64,000 bases of DNA from Rosa chinensis (lineage: Eukaryota > Streptophyta > Magnoliopsida > Rosales > Rosaceae), in assembly GCF_002994745.2 (NCBI RefSeq), contig NC_037090.1:31044501-31108500 (forward strand). Direction: 5' to 3'. The notes under the pieces were generated by a model that had not been told where the DNA came from, made no database searches, and worked only from the letters and a program-made list of their open reading frames with translations. Below are positions 60,794-64,000 of this stretch, piece by piece (within the stretch, counting starts at the first letter, position 1; each line of letters begins with the position of its first letter). The position numbers were made by a program, and so were the translations under genes.

Positions 60794-62241
60794 ATGGCTC
60801 GGACCGTGCAAGCTCCTGCTCCCTCCTCCACCCCAGTCACCTCCGCTTTGGTTCCACCACCACCCCCTCCTCCAATTACCCACCTAGCTTCTTCCTCTTA
60901 TCAACCAACTGATGCAGCAGAACCTTTACAAAGGGCAGAATTTCACAACTCCTTAGCCATTCTTCAAGAGGAATTCCACCAGGCAATTGACGCAGTCAAC
61001 AATAACCATACATCCTTTCAAAATCACATCACTGCACGACTTGCAGCTTTGCAAAGCACTATGATGCAAGTTCTTACTGGACAACACCAACCCCTTAGCT
61101 CGGCATCTCCCTCCACCCCCACTTCAACTCCATCATTTTCACCACTTCCACCACCGCGTACACCGGCCCACATCCCACCTATAACATTTGGGTCCATCTC
61201 AACCCCAATCACTTCTTACCAAGGTTTGAATTCTCCTACTCCTTTCCCAGCTCTCACATCACCAATACCTACACGTCCCGAGTCCTATCCACACACACAT
61301 CAACCATTGCCATCTGCACCACCGCAATATTCCACCATTTCATCAATTCCACAACCACAATTTACCACCACAAATAACGCTTACCACACCCAAGCTCACC
61401 ACACACTTCAGTATGAACCCCAATTCTTCAGACCCCCAAAAGTCGACTTACCTCGATTTACGGGTGATGATGCTGCCGGTTGGATCACCATGGTCGAAAG
61501 GTATTTGCGCACCCAGCGCATACCACAATCAGAAAAGGTGGCCATTGCAGCTTCCCATTTTGGACCCGATGCTTGTTTTTGGATGAACTCGTTTGAACAA
61601 CGACATCCATTGATTACTTGGGAGCAGTTTGTACCGGCTTTCTTGGCCCATTTCGGCGCAGGTGCGAATCATGATTTCAAGATTGCACTATCACACCTGC
61701 AGCAGACGTCAACAGTGGAGCTCTTCATCACCGCCTTCACCAAACTGTCCTGCAGAGCCCCGGATTGGAACGATGATCATCTTCTTCCCATGTTTTTGGG
61801 CGGCCTGAAACCGGCAATCCGCAACGATGTCAAAACCTTCAATCCTCTCACTTTGACAGAGGCACAAAGGCTGGCACGATGCTGTGAGGCTAAGCTTTCC
61901 GAATTCCAGTCGACCTCCGACCTTCCCCCAATCCTCCATACTCAACCACTTCCCCATTACCTTACCGTGCCAACCATACCTTGTCCTCACCTGCTACCAC
62001 CCAACCACCTAACCCACCACAAGTACAACTTACCAAAACCCCGACCCATCGCAATCCCAGAATCCTTTCCACATCAGAACAACGTGAGAGAAGAGCAAAA
62101 GGTTTATGCTTTAATTGTGATGAGCAGTACACCCCCACCCACTCATGTAAACAACCATTCCTAGCCATACTGGAAGCACCTACTGCCACACCAAGTGACG
62201 AATCCTCTGACACTCTAGATTTTCCTGCATTTGGTGCCTGA
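60794..62241 (+). pseudogene. Ty3/gypsy-type gag, zinc knuckle out of frame
   Basis: The main frame runs 60794-62164 (456 codons). It has a Pro/Ser/Thr-rich N-terminal half with a short coiled-coil-like stretch (about 43-95), then the retrotransposon gag core (about 205-380: PPKVDLPRFTGDDAAGWI, YLRTQRIPQSEKVAIAASHF, WEQFVPAFLAHFG, GGLKPAIRNDV). The expected zinc knuckle, CFNCDEQYTPTHSC, lies in another frame (open 61981-62241) that ends DFPAFGA. A frame change between about 61930 and 62040 therefore removes the nucleic-acid-binding motif from the main product. This may be a mutation of this copy or a programmed shift. The coding region starts right at the primer site, which is unusually tight. 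Confidence 0.85.
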
Positions 62242-62270
62242 GGTCAGGCCCTACTCAAGGGGGGAGGAGT

Positions 62271-62506
62271 TGATAAGATCATTTACTGTTCATTCCTGAC
62301 TTTCCTTGCTTTTGGTCCATTATCTTATTAGCTTTAACTCTTGAGCTGGACACGTTTTGGTTCTAGTTGACAGTTGGTTCAGATTATAACATTTTTGTAA
62401 AGACTATATATGTTATTGTGGGAACCCTGTCCTGATTATGAAATGAAAATGCAGTTTCTTTAGTTTTCCTTCGTTCTTTCTTGCTTTTGGTAAACTGACT
62501 CTACCA
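62271..62506 (+). repeat. 3' LTR, 236 bp
   Basis: Same sequence as the 5' LTR apart from one TA unit missing at about 62405. Preceded by the polypurine tract (62258-62270). Confidence 0.95.
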
Positions 62507-62511
62507 AGTTA

Positions 62512-63373
62512 GGAGTTTGTGAATACTATATATCTTTGGTCCAGAAGTGAATATGAGGTAGGAAATATTGATTTTCCAAAAGCACAATAAAAAAAGACTG
62601 CATGTTTTAAAGAGCTGGAAATTTTCAGCAGACATGTACAGTTCAATGATCATAAGTCAATAACGCAAACACCACAAACACATTAGCTGTATATCAAAAT
62701 CAGGTAAATAATAATATGGAGTCTTTACCTGAATAAGAAAAAAAAAGAGGCCGAGAATTCCATACAGCTCTATCTGAGTAGTTTGCTGATGAGAAAACTC
62801 CAGCACTGACTCAACGCAAGCTGCACCATGAAGCAGTGACAAAATGAAAACAACCCTACGATCGGATATCGGAGAAGATGATGAAGAGTCAGCCCTCTGA
62901 CCCGAAATTAAAGAAGGAAAAGCAGACCTGAATTCACCCCCAAATCTTTGCTGTTCAAAGAAAATCTCAATCCAACAGCACCAAACACCCATCAGCCTCC
63001 TCTTCATCTATATCCACAGGTACCACACTACTGATCGATCAGCCACAATGCGTTGTACACTCGTACAACCTGTGAAGTTAGCCTGACATTGAACACAAAA
63101 ATTTACAATCTACACCATGAAGGTCACTTTCCAATTTCAATTTCAACTTCAACTTCAACTTCTTTCAGTAAAACCTAAATCATGAAAACTCGCTGATACT
63201 GAGCTGAGGATTATCACCATCTTCTTCAATAGAACAGAAATTAACGGAAACAATCAGGGGCAAAAGAGTAAAACTGAAACTGACCTCTGGAGGCGGTGAT
63301 GAGCGAGGGGCAAGAGTGTAAAATGCCACAGAAAAGACAGCACAAGTGTACTGTGCCTTTAGTATATAGTAAA
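62512..63373. other. Intergenic, Helitron-flank DNA
   Basis: A minus-strand frame at 63007-62657 (116 codons) shows no known domain. The end near 63260-63370 resembles Helitron 5' sequence on the minus strand (CTATATACTAAAGGCACAG), comparable with CTATAAACTAAACGTGAG at 44206. No gene recognised. Confidence 0.4.
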
Positions 63374-63405
63374 CTAGAAAATCTGCCCGCGCGCTTTGCC
63401 GCGGG
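63374..63405 (-). mobile_element. Helitron 3' terminus (CTAG end plus hairpin), copy 2
   Basis: On the minus strand: hairpin CCCGCGGCAAAGCGCGCGGG (63405-63386), eight bases CAGATTTT, CTAG (63377-63374), then host T. Same family as the terminus at 44216: identical stem bases and spacing. The element extends beyond the window. Confidence 0.85.
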
Positions 63406-63718
63406 ACTTGTTTATAACAAATAAAACCTCTTGACTAGACAAATATAACTGCATTAAGGGGTATATAACAAATTGATTCTGTCGCTCTAAGTGAACTAAC
63501 AACTAACAATAATCAAATGAAGTTTTCAGTTTCAAACAAATCTTTCAGATGTTCATTTCACACTTCATACAACAATCCCAAAGCTCATTTGTGTACTGAT
63601 CTGAAAGGTTGTCATCTTCGTGCTTTGTAGAGTGGAAATTCCGTCCCTCTAGCCATGGAGCATGCAAGATTTGAAGGACGCTTGAAGCTTATATATCAAG
63701 TTTCCCTTCTCAACTTTC

Positions 63719-63844
63719 TTAGTTGTCCAAGAATTCAGCATTCCTGCTAGCAGCTACAATGTTGTGGGTTCTGAGGGTGACTCTGATATCGTAGCATAAC
63801 TTCCGTAGTCTCAAAGACCGCGACAGAAGTGGAAATTGTGTGAC
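63719..63844 (-). pseudogene. Captured terminal coding exon near Helitron terminus 2
   Basis: After a splice acceptor (TTCACAG at 63845) the minus strand encodes VTQFPLLSRSLRLRKLCYDI followed by RVTLRTHNIVAASRNAEFLDN and a stop at 63719 (41 codons). Family not recognised. It lies about 315 bp inside the Helitron end and in the same orientation, as at 44350-44747. Earlier exons, if any, are outside the window. Confidence 0.45.
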
Positions 63845-64000
63845 CTGTGAAAATGAATGAACGAACAAATTAATTTCAAGAAACCATTGACCTGCAATAA
63901 TCAATTGGATTTTGTGAGGAATTGTTTTAGTATACCTTGTGAAGCAAATATCTGCTTCCCTTTACTTTAATTATGAGATCACTTGAAACTTCAAAGGAAA

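Larger units (their letters stand above)
60542..62506 (+). mobile_element. Complete gag-only LTR retrotransposon (TR-GAG type), 1965 bp
   Basis: LTRs of 238 and 236 bp, a TGGTATCAGAGC primer site, one gag region, a polypurine tract AAGGGGGGAGGAG, and a 5-bp target duplication AGTTA (60537-60541 and 62507-62511). The LTRs differ only by one TA dinucleotide by eye. No protease, RT, integrase or RNase H is present, so it must be copied with enzymes supplied by a related element. The gag resembles Ty3/gypsy retrotransposon gag. Confidence 0.95.

Noticed and set aside
1..64000. CRISPR arrays, tRNA or rRNA genes, bacterial operons
   Set aside because: None seen; the window is plant nuclear DNA and the only tRNA-like sequence is the SINE at 17960.

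Overview
The window is nuclear DNA of a flowering plant, most likely a eudicot. It is AT-rich, has GT-AG introns, and carries plant-specific gene families: an LRR receptor kinase of subfamily II, a DUF3475/DUF668 protein of the PSK SIMULATOR (PSI1) type, and a PLS-class PPR protein. Intergenic DNA is dense with plant-type transposable elements. The species cannot be fixed from the sequence alone. All functional assignments come from reading translations; no search was run.

Four host genes are supported, all on the minus strand. (1) 2891-10001: an 11-exon LRR receptor-like kinase of the At5g63710 type, with every splice site placed and 618 codons open. (2) 14096-15748: an intronless PPR protein. 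(3) 21960-27807: a 12-exon PSI1-like gene, 647 codons open, with an N-myristoylation start. (4) 49384-50922: an intronless proline-rich protein with a basic, Ser/His-rich C-terminal part and a good TATA box. Between genes 1 and 2 lies 12313-13451, a copy about 96% identical to the last exon and 3' flank of the PSI1 gene. It is followed by a frameshifted remnant of a VIN3-like (VEL) gene at 13703-13885.

17.7-23.9 kb is a nest of small DNA transposons. Four copies of one fold-back MITE family are present. One of them (17766-20578) was split by a tRNA-like SINE with a 14-bp target duplication and by a 2.2-kb PIF/Harbinger-like element with a TTA duplication. That element in turn holds a 624-bp hAT MITE with an 8-bp duplication. 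Removing the insertions gives back a MITE of about 367 bp.

28.3-44.2 kb is retroelement and Helitron debris on the minus strand: a LINE tail, a decayed Ty1/copia element with a 195-bp 3' LTR, a LINE reverse-transcriptase tail, an AT-rich repeat, and a truncated Helitron whose Rep has a damaged HUH motif and is split by a 960-bp retroposon with a 15-bp duplication. 44.2-63.4 kb is bracketed by two Helitron 3' termini of one family (CTAG plus a CCCGC/GCGGG hairpin), each with a captured terminal coding exon just inside. This block also contains the proline-rich gene, a 2.5-kb 5'-truncated L1 with a 19-bp target duplication, and a complete 1965-bp gag-only LTR retrotransposon (60542-62506) with nearly identical 238/236-bp LTRs, an initiator-Met primer site and a 5-bp duplication.

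The host genes do not form a pathway. The window is best read as a few ordinary genes in a region actively remodelled by nested insertions, Helitron exon capture and partial gene duplication.
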